Below are positions 43,204 to 50,935 of a DNA stretch of 64,000 nucleotides, piece after piece. The notes beneath the pieces were generated by a model. It saw only the letters and a list, made by a program, of their open reading frames with translations, had not been told where the DNA came from and did not search any database. Each line of letters starts with the position of its first letter. Within the stretch, counting starts at the first letter, position 1. The translations under genes and the position numbers were made by a program. Origin of the DNA: a virus; IMG/VR virus record IMGVR_UViG_3300043777_000102, positions 1 through 64,000 of that record; one strand, given 5' to 3'.

Positions 43204-43554
43204 ATGGACGAGTCCGAGTTCCCCTTCCGAGGCGTTAGCAATGCCGTCTATACCTACCGGCAAACCGATCTCAAAGGGGTGGGAACGATCCCTCGCGGGC
43301 CGGGATGTTTTCTTTTTACCAGCGGGACCGGCCCGCATATAGCGGTCATCTATGCGGGGAGGAGTCAGAGTATCGCTAACCTTCTCGCGTCTACGGATGC
43401 TTGGCGGATCGCTCGCACCGAGTACGGGGCAGACACCCTTTGGACTCATCTGGTGTCGGACCCAGAGGAGCGTCAGCGGGAGCAAAAGGACGTCGTGGAG
43501 CGGGAACATCCTCCGATGAACGCTGTTTATAAGGGGGACGAAGAGGGGGAATGA
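43204..43554 (+). CDS. GIY-YIG-like domain protein
   Basis: 116 aa from ATG 43204 (GGAG 7 bases upstream; 43192 also possible). IPRGPGCFLFTS ... IAVIYAGRSQSI resembles a GIY-YIG core, with a late His and the end VVEREHPPMNAVYKG. The usual GIY/YIG letters are degenerate. Likely a nuclease-fold protein, perhaps inactive; the structured leader precedes it. Confidence 0.6.
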   Translation: MDESEFPFRGVSNAVYTYRQTDLKGVGTIPRGPGCFLFTSGTGPHIAVIYAGRSQSIANLLASTDAWRIARTEYGADTLWTHLVSDPEERQREQKDVVEREHPPMNAVYKGDEEGE

Positions 43555-43678
43555 AACCGTCCCGCACCAAGCCTTGGTGGTAGAGGATGATTCGGTCGGT
43601 AATCAGCCCGTTGATCTGCTTGTTGACCAATCCGACGAGCCACCAACGGAGTCGGACTCCCCACGGACCATCAGACAT
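43391..43678 (-). CDS. Possible small protein antisense to GIY-YIG gene (weak)
   Basis: Starts MSDGPWGVRLRWWLVGLVNK at 43678, with AAGGAC about 10 bases upstream. The first 45 codons have the G/C third-position bias of real genes; the rest, antisense to the rightward gene, does not. Only the N-terminal part may matter. Confidence 0.35.
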   Translation of the reverse strand: MSDGPWGVRLRWWLVGLVNKQINGLITDRIILYHQGLVRDGFIPPLRPPYKQRSSEDVPAPRRPFAPADAPLGPTPDESKGCLPRTRCERSAKHP

Positions 43679-43786
43679 ACTCGCGCGCGTCCTTGTGCCA
43701 TGCTACCTACGTTGCACGGCCGGGCGCGGTCGGACTATGTGGGGACGGAAGCGGGGTGGCAGCCCCGCCCGTCGCTCTCTTCCCTC

Positions 43787-44188
43787 CTAATAGCTTGAGC
43801 AGGAAACCATGTTGCCCATCGGCATGCAGGTGGTCGTACGCGTCTGTGGCACATACGGGGCGGGCGTCATCGCTCGCAGAGTAGCGTTCGAGTTGTCCTG
43901 TTGCATTTGTTGCTGTGCCCGCCAATTAGCCTGCCATTGGGCAGAGGCGGCCGTGGAGTTGGCATCTTGCTCGGCGCGTAGCCGCAACATGCAATCCGTG
44001 TAGCCCGGCGTGCCAAGACCGGCGCCGTAGCTGTCACAGGTGGCTCGCATCTGTTCTACCTGCTGTTGCTGCGCCCTCTGTCGCTGCTCGGCCATCGCCG
44101 CACAACCGGAGAGGGCGAGCAACGTCCCGATGGCCGCAAGTGATGCGGTTCGGCAACGGCCGGCGGATACTGGTCTTCCTTCGTTCAT
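43787..44188 (-). CDS. Bacterial-type small lipoprotein
   Basis: 133 aa from ATG 44188. Hydrophobic stretch and LSGC lipobox (Cys29). The mature part has CDSYGAGLGTPGYTDCMLRL, a motif of small chromosomal lipoproteins in alphaproteobacteria. Next to and co-directional with a transposase (overlap 4 bases), so probably cargo from a host chromosome. Confidence 0.7.
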   Translation of the reverse strand: MNEGRPVSAGRCRTASLAAIGTLLALSGCAAMAEQRQRAQQQQVEQMRATCDSYGAGLGTPGYTDCMLRLRAEQDANSTAASAQWQANWRAQQQMQQDNSNATLRAMTPAPYVPQTRTTTCMPMGNMVSCSSY

Positions 44189-45162
44189 CGCGCCCGCTGC
44201 CAATAGCCGCACCAATCCACCGAAGGACGCGAGGCCATCGCCAGCGCCATGATGTTCTGGACTTGCCGGCCGTTATCCACGCGCCGGTGATCTTCGCGCC
44301 ATGCTGACTCCTGGGCATATCGGATCAGGTACGGCCCGGCGATATGATGATGGTGGCCCAGCTCGGCCCGGCGTAGGCGGCTGAAAAATTCCTCGGCACC
44401 GTTCGTGTACACGCCATTGAGGCTGTACGCTTCTTGGTGGTCGATCCGCTGCATGGCGAAGCGTGTCTGTAGGTCATTCCAGCCGGCGGCTTCATCGGCC
44501 ACGATCTCGGTCCCCTTGGCGACGCGATTGGTGATGAAGCCCAGCGCCGCGGACTCGGACTTGAACACGGCTGGCAGCGTCCGGCCTTCGCGCTCGCGGA
44601 TCACCACCACGACTTGCCGCTTGCCGTTCTGGTTCTTCGTCAGCCGGCGATCCCGTCGGTTCTCCCGCAGATTGGACGGCTTCACGTACCCGCCAAAATA
44701 TCCGCCGTCGATTTCTGCCGTACGTCCGATCCCGCCGACCATCTGGCCTTTCATCTCCGACGCCATCGCCTCGCGGAGTTTATGGGCGAGCACAAAGGCG
44801 GTTTTGTATTGTACACCGAGATCGCGGGAGAGTGCCAGTGCCGCTTTGCCCTTCACTTCGTTGCAAAAGATGGCGATGGCCGCGAGATAGCTCCGAAGCG
44901 GCAGCTTGTGCCAGGCGAACAGCGTCCCAGTCGTGATGCTGAAATCCTTGCCGCACTCTTTGCATCGCCAGCGCGGGCCACGACCGGGCTTGCGGCAGTC
45001 GTAGACGGACTCGCATCCACAATGGGCGCAAACGGCCCGGCCTTCGGTTGCCTGCCAGCGGATGCCCATGAAAGCCGTCTCGGCTTCCTGATCCGTCATG
45101 CGGAAGACCGTGCTCAGAGAGAGCGTGCGGGCCTTCGCCGATAACAGAAAATGTTGCGCCAT
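44185..45162 (-). CDS. IS1595-type transposase (ISXO2-like)
   Basis: 325 aa. Zinc ribbon CAHCG ... CKECGKDF (about 45-75), then DDE-type residues: AEIDGGYFGGYVK, IVADEAAGWNDL and TNGAEEFFSRLRRAELGHHH. Full length and intact, so possibly active. Terminal repeats and target duplication could not be found by eye, so element borders are unknown. Confidence 0.88.
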   Translation of the reverse strand: MAQHFLLSAKARTLSLSTVFRMTDQEAETAFMGIRWQATEGRAVCAHCGCESVYDCRKPGRGPRWRCKECGKDFSITTGTLFAWHKLPLRSYLAAIAIFCNEVKGKAALALSRDLGVQYKTAFVLAHKLREAMASEMKGQMVGGIGRTAEIDGGYFGGYVKPSNLRENRRDRRLTKNQNGKRQVVVVIREREGRTLPAVFKSESAALGFITNRVAKGTEIVADEAAGWNDLQTRFAMQRIDHQEAYSLNGVYTNGAEEFFSRLRRAELGHHHHIAGPYLIRYAQESAWREDHRRVDNGRQVQNIMALAMASRPSVDWCGYWQRAR

Positions 45163-45183
45163 TTGTCATATCCAACGGTTCGC

Positions 45184-45259
45184 CGTCGTTTATGACAACA
45201 GGCATGCTTGATGTCAACGGAAATTCGTCGTATATGACGGTTCATCGTCGATTTTGACG
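45184..45259. promoter_or_regulatory. Operator-like array between transposase and DUF6471 gene
   Basis: Three related 14-base imperfect palindromes: CGTCGTTTATGACA (45184), CGTCGTATATGACG (45226) and CGTCGATTTTGACG (45246). Their starts are 42 and 20 bases apart, about four and two helical turns, so they lie on one face of the DNA. A further TGTCATA half-site is near 45164. It may control both divergent genes or bind the transposase. Confidence 0.55.
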
Positions 45260-45268
45260 GAGACCGAT

Positions 45269-45508
45269 ATGGGGCTGACGGACCGTGAAAAGGAATGGGC
45301 CAGCAAGGCGAGCCGGTTCATCAAGGCCGAGACCAAGCGGGCCGGTATCGGCTATCGCGAGCTTGCCGAGCGGTTGAACGCGCATGGCCTGCAAGAAACT
45401 GAGGACTCAATCGCGTCCAAGCTGGCGCGCGGGACCTTCTCGGTGACGTTCTTCCTGGCGTGCTTGGCGGTACTGGGACTCGATCAGGCGCGGCTGCTTG
45501 ATCTCTGA
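45269..45508 (+). CDS. DUF6471 domain protein
   Basis: 79 aa from ATG 45269 (GGAG upstream). WASKASRFIKAETKRAG, YRELAERLNAHGL, LARGTFSVTFFLACLAVLG match DUF6471, a small HTH-like domain. Probably the regulator that binds the array in front of it, and a companion of the transposase. Confidence 0.7.
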   Translation: MGLTDREKEWASKASRFIKAETKRAGIGYRELAERLNAHGLQETEDSIASKLARGTFSVTFFLACLAVLGLDQARLLDL

Positions 45509-46506
45509 TGGGGCGCTGCGTACTCGCCGCTGCGGCTTCCTTGGCCATAGTCACGTATCAGGCTGCCGGTAATGAACCAGGGCGCGAAGCCTGCTGCTAC
45601 GATGGCGGGAGTGACCAGAAGCAAAAGCAGTCCGCGCCGACGATGTCCCTTCCGATCCCGCAATTCCCAGCCCTTCTCGCTCAGGAAATAGGCACTGAAA
45701 ACGGTGAGGGCCAGCCAGGGATAGGATGCGATGTAGAGGAAAAGAAGCCAGTCGGGTGGATAGGCTGGCGAGCGTGGTGGTTCAAACTGGCCGACGACCC
45801 TACCGCGGGAGTGACTGCGGCGCTCGTACTGTTGACTGCCATTTACGTGGTGATTATCGGCAAGCAGACCGGCGCGATAAAAACCTCGGCCGATGCTGCC
45901 AAAACCGCCGCTGAAACGGCCGTCAAGCAATTCGACGTGGGGCACCGCCCATGGATACCTCCCGACGTTCAGATAGACGGGGAGATAATTGCCAAGCTCG
46001 ATGGGATGCGGGTGCCCTTGAAAATTGTCGTTCGAAACACCGGAAGCTCCCCTGCGTTCAACGTTACTGCGGAATGTGAACTTTCGCTCGATTGTCTGGA
46101 GGCGGACACTTGTGCCCAGCGGCAAGCGGTCTTCGCCGATGGGCTGCTGGCCAAAATCCAATGGAGGAAGGATCGCGGAGTAAGGGGTGTAACGCTGTTC
46201 CCCAACGAGCAGGTCGAAATAGGTGAGATCCTGACCGCCTCGGAAGACGCTGTACGGGCCGCGATGGAGGCGGATCCTGCGAACCCTTTTGTGATCCCCG
46301 TCGTCTACGGAGCAATAGCGTACGAGTCGATCGCGGGAGGCAGCTACGAGACCGGCTTCGTGCTTCCGATCACTCAAAAAAGCCCCCAATTCCGCGCCGG
46401 GCAGGTGCCGGGAGCGATCTTCGGGGTATTGCCCGGGACAGAGAATATTCCCCCTTTGTCCTTGGCCCTCGTGAAGCACCCAGGGGCCAGCGGAAGAACA
46501 ACCTAA
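45508..46506 (+). CDS. Membrane-anchored hypothetical protein
   Basis: 332 aa, TGATG overlap with DUF6471. A membrane helix near 110-125 (TAALVLLTAIYVVIIGKQTG) is followed by a helix (TSADAAKTAAETAVKQF) and a beta-rich domain (GHRPWIPPDVQ, LKIVVRNTGSSPAFNVTAE), a type common in bacterial chromosomes. The first about 75 residues look atypical, so the true start could be at 45643 or later. Confidence 0.6.
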   Translation: MGRCVLAAAASLAIVTYQAAGNEPGREACCYDGGSDQKQKQSAPTMSLPIPQFPALLAQEIGTENGEGQPGIGCDVEEKKPVGWIGWRAWWFKLADDPTAGVTAALVLLTAIYVVIIGKQTGAIKTSADAAKTAAETAVKQFDVGHRPWIPPDVQIDGEIIAKLDGMRVPLKIVVRNTGSSPAFNVTAECELSLDCLEADTCAQRQAVFADGLLAKIQWRKDRGVRGVTLFPNEQVEIGEILTASEDAVRAAMEADPANPFVIPVVYGAIAYESIAGGSYETGFVLPITQKSPQFRAGQVPGAIFGVLPGTENIPPLSLALVKHPGASGRTT

Positions 46507-46555
46507 AATGAGCCAGACAGCGGCTAGTGCCGCACGCCCACGCACAACGCGGCCC

Positions 46556-46909
46556 CTACGTCAAACTATGAGGGGAAAATGGGAAGCCGCAGCGCATGGC
46601 GCCGCTGGTCTTTGCTACACAACACCGCTCACTCGCGCTACGCTCGCCACATGGCCGCGCGTCACGCTCCAATCGCATCGGCAGCAATGGCTGCCCTCTC
46701 GTACCGTCACTCATATGCTGATGTCCCTGGTCCATGGTTCGGCCCGTTCCCCCGAGCCGTCTCAACGCACGCCAAGCCAACACAATACATACCGCACCGT
46801 GCGGGATATGTCCAGCGCAATCGAGCGTCCGCCAGAAGATATATTCCCAGGGGATGCGCTCAAGCGCCCAAAGCCCGATGGTCCAGCCCACCAGACAGGA
46901 CAGCCGCAT
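46556..46909 (-). CDS. Possible membrane protein, 117 aa (weak)
   Basis: Starts MRLSCLVGWTIGLWALERIP. The first 55 codons have the expected G/C third-position bias. No ribosome site. It fills the 46507-46907 gap, which otherwise holds no gene. It diverges from the small terminase gene. Confidence 0.3.
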   Translation of the reverse strand: MRLSCLVGWTIGLWALERIPWEYIFWRTLDCAGHIPHGAVCIVLAWRALRRLGGTGRTMDQGHQHMSDGTRGQPLLPMRLERDARPCGERSASERCCVAKTSGAMRCGFPFSPHSLT

Positions 46910-47480
46910 GCGTCAGCTTACGCCCAAACAAGTCATGTTCGTACGTGAGTACAAACGGAACGGCGGCAACGCCACAGCAGCTCACCGGCTTGCTTACCCA
47001 AACAATCTGACCGACCGACAACGTGCGTCAGCCGCATCCATGCTCAAGAAGGTCGCGCAGGTGGCGCGGGCGCTCTCCGAGGTCGACGGCGCGGCGCAAG
47101 TTGTCGTTCGTGAGACCGCCGACAGGTATGCGGTCAGCCAGCAGGCGTTGGCCTCGATGCTCATCAGGCTGGCCGCATACGACATCAACGACATCTGCAT
47201 GCTGGAGACCGAGACTGGCGAGGACGGCAAGCCGGCGCAGGTGCTGCGCGTCAAAGACTTCAGCAAGATGGATCCGTCAGCTCGGTACGCCATCACAGAG
47301 GTTGGCTATGACGCCAAGGGGCGGGTCACGGTGAAGATGGCGGACAAGCGCCAGGCTGCGGTCAATCTGGCCCAGCTGATGGGCCTGATCACGGACCGCG
47401 GCGCGTCGGCCGTCGACCCTGTCACCGGCAAGCCAGTGGATCGTTTCCAGCCGGTCGTGCTGCAGATCGTGAGGAAGTGA
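46908..47480 (+). CDS. terS: Terminase small subunit-like protein
   Basis: 190 aa from ATG 46908. The N-terminus LTPKQVMFVREYKRNGGNAT, then AAHRLAYPN and a helix (SMLKKVAQVARALSEV) is the Terminase_2-type DNA-binding start. It would recognise the packaging site. It is 6.6 kb upstream of terL, an unusual distance. A 525-base noncoding region follows it. Confidence 0.7.
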   Translation: MRQLTPKQVMFVREYKRNGGNATAAHRLAYPNNLTDRQRASAASMLKKVAQVARALSEVDGAAQVVVRETADRYAVSQQALASMLIRLAAYDINDICMLETETGEDGKPAQVLRVKDFSKMDPSARYAITEVGYDAKGRVTVKMADKRQAAVNLAQLMGLITDRGASAVDPVTGKPVDRFQPVVLQIVRK

Positions 47481-48005
47481 GACCGCGTTAGAGGTTGCGC
47501 GTCGGATTGTGCAGTTGGTGATGGTTCATGCGTCGCGGTGCCGCAGTATCTACATTATGGAAAGGGGATAACTCGACAATCCTCAATGACATCAATGGTC
47601 ATGCTCGTTAGTGACGTGCCATCGGTCCATTCTGGCGTGCATCGGCAACCGGTGCGTGCGTCGACCGTTAGCACCAGCCGGGCAGGTGCGAGCCCGCGCA
47701 CGCTGTCCAGGCCGCGCGACCGCGGCAGGCCACCCGGCCCCCAAGGACGTTCGAACTGCGCCATGGCCTGGGTCCCCCCATCCTCGCTGTGCTGAACCCC
47801 CTGGCGGTTCTCGTATCAGACCGCGTCCGGAATTTTCTGAAAATCGCGCTGGTGGGACGAACATCCCCCCGGGTTGCGTGTGAGGATCGCGTCTGGAATA
47901 ATTTTGGGAATAATTTTCGGCAGTTTCGGGCGTTTGGAATTTCGCTGTGTGAAACGCGAATGGGGCTTGGTTGGGAAATCGTCGTTCTCACGAATATGTG
48001 ATAAT
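47481..48005. repeat. Noncoding region with A/T-rich repeats, candidate packaging site
   Basis: 525 bases without a gene, between a rightward and a leftward unit. Repeats: CGCGTCCGGAATTTTC (47822), CGCGTCTGGAATAATTTT (47888), GGGAATAATTTTC (47906). Palindromic TCAC/GTGA half-sites cluster at 47988-48013. Confidence 0.45.
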
Positions 48006-48194
48006 TCACGTGATTTGAGGCTTGATGCCTCTCCTGCGGGCGAGCCTTGCTGCGAGATGGAGTGGATCGTCGTCGAGGCCCTCGGTCTCGGCTTTCAGGA
48101 GCAGGCGGGTTGCCTGCCGTCTGAGGCGGATGGATTTGCGCTCCTGGGGGGTGAGAGGGGGCTGACTGGTTTTCGGTCTGCGGCGCTTCGCCAT
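48006..48194 (-). CDS. Small basic protein, 62 aa
   Basis: MAKRRRPKTSQPPLTPQERK, then helices (ATRLLLKAETEGLDDDPL). Possibly DNA-binding. Last leftward gene of this cluster. The 48195-48395 gap behind it holds nothing recognised. Confidence 0.55.
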   Translation of the reverse strand: MAKRRRPKTSQPPLTPQERKSIRLRRQATRLLLKAETEGLDDDPLHLAARLARRRGIKPQIT

Positions 48195-48395
48195 TGCCTG
48201 CGTTCCGGCCGTTCGGACGCACCCACCCCCTTACCCCCTCCCGTGCGCGGTCGGAACGAACCGCGTTTGGGCGCCTCGGGGCTGGTTACCCGGGCGGGTG
48301 CTGCTTGGTGGTTCGTCGCGCGCCTGAGCACCAGGCGGCCTTTCCCCCGAGGGGATCGCGGCTCGGTTTGGGGCCGAGCCGACGCGACGTGGGCG

Positions 48396-48656
48396 TCAGA
48401 ACGGCGGGTCGTAATTTGGCGAGGAGCGGTCTTGGAGGTCGTTGATGCAGGAGGGGCAGTAGATGAAGCCGTGCATGCGCGGGCGGCGGCCGCATTGGTA
48501 GCAAAGGGTGGGAGCTGGATTTGCGGCGAGAGATGCGAGCGCTGCGGCTCGGGCCTCGGGATCGTCGGCGAGGGAGCGGCATGGGCCGGCTGCGCCTTCG
48601 ACGCGATCCTTGGCGCGGAGCTTGGAGAGTTTTCTCGCGATGCGCCGGTGGTGCAT
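48396..48656 (-). CDS. Small zinc-binding protein, 86 aa
   Basis: CYQCGRRPRMHGFIYCPSC forms a likely zinc ribbon near the C-terminus; N-terminus is basic. Start at 48656 (MHHRRIARKL) or 48683. Confidence 0.55.
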   Translation of the reverse strand: MHHRRIARKLSKLRAKDRVEGAAGPCRSLADDPEARAAALASLAANPAPTLCYQCGRRPRMHGFIYCPSCINDLQDRSSPNYDPPF

Positions 48657-48686
48657 GCCGGCTGAGCCAGTGTTCCGATACATGGG

Positions 48687-48872
48687 TTAGGCCCTGAGCC
48701 CCTCGACGCGATCGACGGTGATCCAGTGAGGCCTGCCGGCGATACTGATTTTCAGCAGCTCGCCGTCCTGACGTGTGGCCTCGACGTGGAACTCGATCAG
48801 CACCTTCGCCCCCGGCTGGATGGGGGGGTAGTAGGCGACGGTTGGTGGGGCGGCGTCAAGACGGTTGCTCAC
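48687..48872 (-). CDS. Small beta-rich protein, 61 aa
   Basis: GTG start overlapping the previous stop by 4 bases. KVLIEFHVEATRQDGELLKI and HWITVDRVEGL suggest a small beta-barrel. Unknown. Confidence 0.55.
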   Translation of the reverse strand: MSNRLDAAPPTVAYYPPIQPGAKVLIEFHVEATRQDGELLKISIAGRPHWITVDRVEGLRA

Positions 48873-49051
48873 GGGTGGCGCTCCGGCATCCGGCTGCGGA
48901 CCAAGCAGCCAAGGGCGGCGGTCACCGCGGCAAATGTCGTCATTGCCACCGTGTAGGCCGGCGCCGGGCCGAATATGACCGAGAACCAAGCTCCGATGGC
49001 TACGCCGGTCATTGAGCCGGCGAGCCAATCACACCAGCGCTGCGGGATCAT
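48869..49051 (-). CDS. Small membrane protein, 60 aa
   Basis: Two membrane helices (MTGVAIGAWFSVIFG; TVAMTTFAAVTAALGCLV). Overlaps both neighbours by 4 bases. Possible holin-like or exclusion peptide. Confidence 0.6.
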   Translation of the reverse strand: MIPQRWCDWLAGSMTGVAIGAWFSVIFGPAPAYTVAMTTFAAVTAALGCLVRSRMPERHP

Positions 49052-49434
49052 GTCGGCACCCTGCGTCGGAACCAGACTCGATTCGAGTCAGTGACCGCGA
49101 AAGGCTCACCGCCGTCGCCGACCACTTCCCAGCCGCTTGTGGCCATGCGGCAGCTTCCCGTCTCCCACCGCTCGGGCTTCGGCGCCTGGTCAGCCTCGAA
49201 TGCTCTGACGTATGCGCTGTTCTCCCGGGCGATCTCTGCCCGCAGCCGCTCGATCTCGGCCACGGCGTCGCGGAGCAACTGAAGCCGGACGATCGCGTTC
49301 CCGCGCGAGGCGAGGTCCGGATTCTCGATGATGTTCTTCAACCGCCCCAGCACGTCGTCTGGCGCGGTCGGGTTGAGCGCGGAGTCTTGGCACCGGCTGC
49401 TGATGCCGTTCGGGGGATGGTGAAGTTCGGTCAT
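49048..49434 (-). CDS. Hypothetical coiled-coil protein
   Basis: 128 aa with AAGGAG 7 bases upstream. Coiled coil (LLRDAVAEIERLRAEIAREN), then a small beta-rich end (GEPFAVTDSNRVWFRRRV). First gene of the leftward cluster. Confidence 0.6.
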   Translation of the reverse strand: MTELHHPPNGISSRCQDSALNPTAPDDVLGRLKNIIENPDLASRGNAIVRLQLLRDAVAEIERLRAEIARENSAYVRAFEADQAPKPERWETGSCRMATSGWEVVGDGGEPFAVTDSNRVWFRRRVPT

Positions 49435-49602
49435 TCGGCAAGCTCCTTCATGTTCGGGCTTGCCTCGGCCGGTGCGGCACCATATCGGGAGGTGCCATTT
49501 GGCTGATGCGTGCCCAGGATCCGTGTCAGTCGCCCGCGGGGCTGCGAACCCCGTTGGCCATCCGAAAATAGCCGCAAGCCCGTCCCTAGCGCAAGCCGGG
49601 TG

Positions 49603-49633
49603 GCGGGCTTCGCGTTTCTGGGGTTATACTGCG
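49603..49633 (+). repeat. Upstream copy of a promoter-like direct repeat
   Basis: GCGGGCTTCGCGTTTCTGGG, then GTTATACTGCG; TATACT (49625-49630) is a good -10 hexamer but no clear -35 is seen. A second copy follows at 49919-49948. It lies 46 bases before the GTG of the 79-aa gene. The 49435-49678 gap holds no gene. Confidence 0.5.
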
Positions 49634-49678
49634 ACACCCCAGCGAGGGCTGCGGGTTACGAGCACTAGGAGCAGCACC

Positions 49679-49918
49679 GTGTACCTCAAGATTATGGATG
49701 CGAACTCCGCATCTGATGCCGAGTCGCGAAAAACCTATCTCATGTTGGCCGATGTGATATCGGTCAAATTCTCTCGCGCTTTGGGCGCAGGCCCCGCGCC
49801 GGAGATGGAGACCGTGGCATTCGTCCGGCTTAAATCCGGGGAACTGCAAACGCACCATGTCCCGGGTGATGCGTATCTCATGAATGATGACGGGAAGACG
49901 ATTTCATCCGTAGCATGA
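49679..49918 (+). CDS. Small hypothetical protein, 79 aa
   Basis: GTG start after AGGAG. TYLMLADVISVKFSRAL and ETVAFVRLKSGELQTHHV suggest a small beta-rich domain. It is bracketed by the two promoter-like repeats, as if gene and promoter form a cassette. Confidence 0.6.
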   Translation: MYLKIMDANSASDAESRKTYLMLADVISVKFSRALGAGPAPEMETVAFVRLKSGELQTHHVPGDAYLMNDDGKTISSVA

Positions 49919-49948
49919 GCGGGCTTCGCGTTTCTGGGGTAGATTGCG
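49919..49948 (+). repeat. Downstream copy of the promoter-like repeat
   Basis: Same first 22 bases as the copy at 49603, then TAGATTGCG in place of TTATACTGCG. It starts right at the stop of the 79-aa gene and lies about 80 bases before the tRNA, so it could drive the tRNA. Confidence 0.5.
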
Positions 49949-50028
49949 GGAGCTGCGGCGCGGTCGGCAACACAGGAGCCAGGGCACTTTCCCGGGCGGT
50001 GGCCAGCACGAGGCGTCGCAGCGCGTGG

Positions 50029-50105
50029 TGTGGGGTGGAGCAGTCCGGTAGCTCGTCAGGCTCATAACCTGGAGGTCAGGGGTTCGAATCCCCTCCCCGC
50101 TACCA
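50029..50105 (+). tRNA. tRNA-Met(CAT), initiator type
   Basis: 77 bases fold as a full cloverleaf with encoded CCA: acceptor 50029-50035/50095-50101, D stem GAGC/GCTC, anticodon stem TCAGG/CCTGG around CTCATAA (anticodon CAT at 50063-50065), T stem AGGGG/CCCCT. Initiator marks: first acceptor pair is a T-T mismatch (1-72), A11-T24 in the D stem, and G-C pairs next to the anticodon loop. Much of it reads like bacterial tRNA-fMet. Confidence 0.88.
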
Positions 50106-50294
50106 CCTTCTGTCGAAAATGCTTGAATCGCAGCGCTGAGCCGTCCATATCGCGGCTGTCCCTGCGGCTTTTCGTCCCCCGATCAGCCGCGCACAGGTCC
50201 AGATCGCGCCGCCCGGTCCGAAAGATCGCTGGCGGCGCGGTCACGTACGGTCCACGGTGCGGGCGAGACGTTTCCTCCCACTTCCAAACTTTCC

Positions 50295-50325
50295 CGGCCG
50301 TCCCATGCCAGAGGCGGCCGTTTTT
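50295..50325 (+). terminator. Intrinsic terminator after the tRNA
   Basis: CGGCCG (50295-50300) pairs with CGGCCG (50315-50320) over a 14-base loop, followed by TTTTT. The rest of 50106-50387 holds no gene. Confidence 0.7.
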
Positions 50326-50387
50326 CTTGCATCGGCGTGGCAATCGGGGTGAATGTGGCGTTCATTGCCACCTCGGGGGACGCCAGC

Positions 50388-50552
50388 ATGCGCAACACCG
50401 ACCCGCTTCGAAACGCCTATCCGGGCGACTTCTTCCATGTGAAGCCGCGGAAGGACTCGGCGGCGACGGTGATCGCGGTCTGCGCTTTGGTGGTCTGCCT
50501 GGTGCTGACCGCGCTGTTCGCCTCGGCGCTTTTTGGGTGGCCGATCGGATGA
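50388..50552 (+). CDS. Small membrane protein, 54 aa
   Basis: Start MRNTDPLRNAYPGDFF behind GGGGGA; membrane helix VIAVCALVVCLVLTALFASA at the C-terminal end. Overlaps the next gene (ATGA). Confidence 0.6.
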   Translation: MRNTDPLRNAYPGDFFHVKPRKDSAATVIAVCALVVCLVLTALFASALFGWPIG

Positions 50553-50935
50553 ACGGCTCCGAGATCAAGGGCCTGAAACTGGCGATCCCGAAAAAGCGGC
50601 GCGAGGAGCGGTGCGACACCTGCTATTGGGTCCACCATGACGCGATGCGCGGGCTCGCCTGCCATGGTGCACCACCGACGGCCCACGTCCTGCAGGAGCA
50701 GGAGACGCCGCCGGTGATGAACCCACTCCGGCCCGGCGAAGTCATCCCCGGTCGGATGCGGTTGCGGCCGATCACGGTCTGGCCGCCGGTGGCCCCGGAC
50801 GACTTCTGCCGCCATTGGGACCTCCGCGCCGGGCCGGCAGTATCCGCGATACCCCGACTCGGGGAGCCGGACCTGGAGCCCGGGGCGCCGCTCGACGAGA
50901 CCGTGATCGAGCATCCGGTGACGAATGCGCCATGA
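50549..50935 (+). CDS. Cys-containing hypothetical protein, 128 aa
   Basis: CDTCYWVHHDAMRGLACHG and a later FCRHW may form a metal site. The end is acidic. ATGA overlaps on both sides. Not recognised. Confidence 0.65.
   Translation: MNGSEIKGLKLAIPKKRREERCDTCYWVHHDAMRGLACHGAPPTAHVLQEQETPPVMNPLRPGEVIPGRMRLRPITVWPPVAPDDFCRHWDLRAGPAVSAIPRLGEPDLEPGAPLDETVIEHPVTNAP

Noticed and set aside
44185-45260. Defined IS element with ends
   Set aside because: The transposase is clear, but no matching terminal inverted repeats or target duplication could be located by eye, so no element borders are given.
45484-46545. Leftward frame of 353 aa antisense to the membrane protein, with a hydrophobic end
   Set aside because: Only its last 90 residues look protein-like, and no start codon lies in frame near them; the rightward frame has a recognisable domain pattern.
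49431-49637. Leftward 68-aa frame
   Set aside because: No ribosome site, low-complexity sequence, and it runs across the promoter-like repeat.
50062-50343. Leftward reading frame of 93 aa ending GRGFEPLTSRL
   Set aside because: This ending is the well-known artefact of translating the complement of a tRNA 3' half; it lies over the tRNA.
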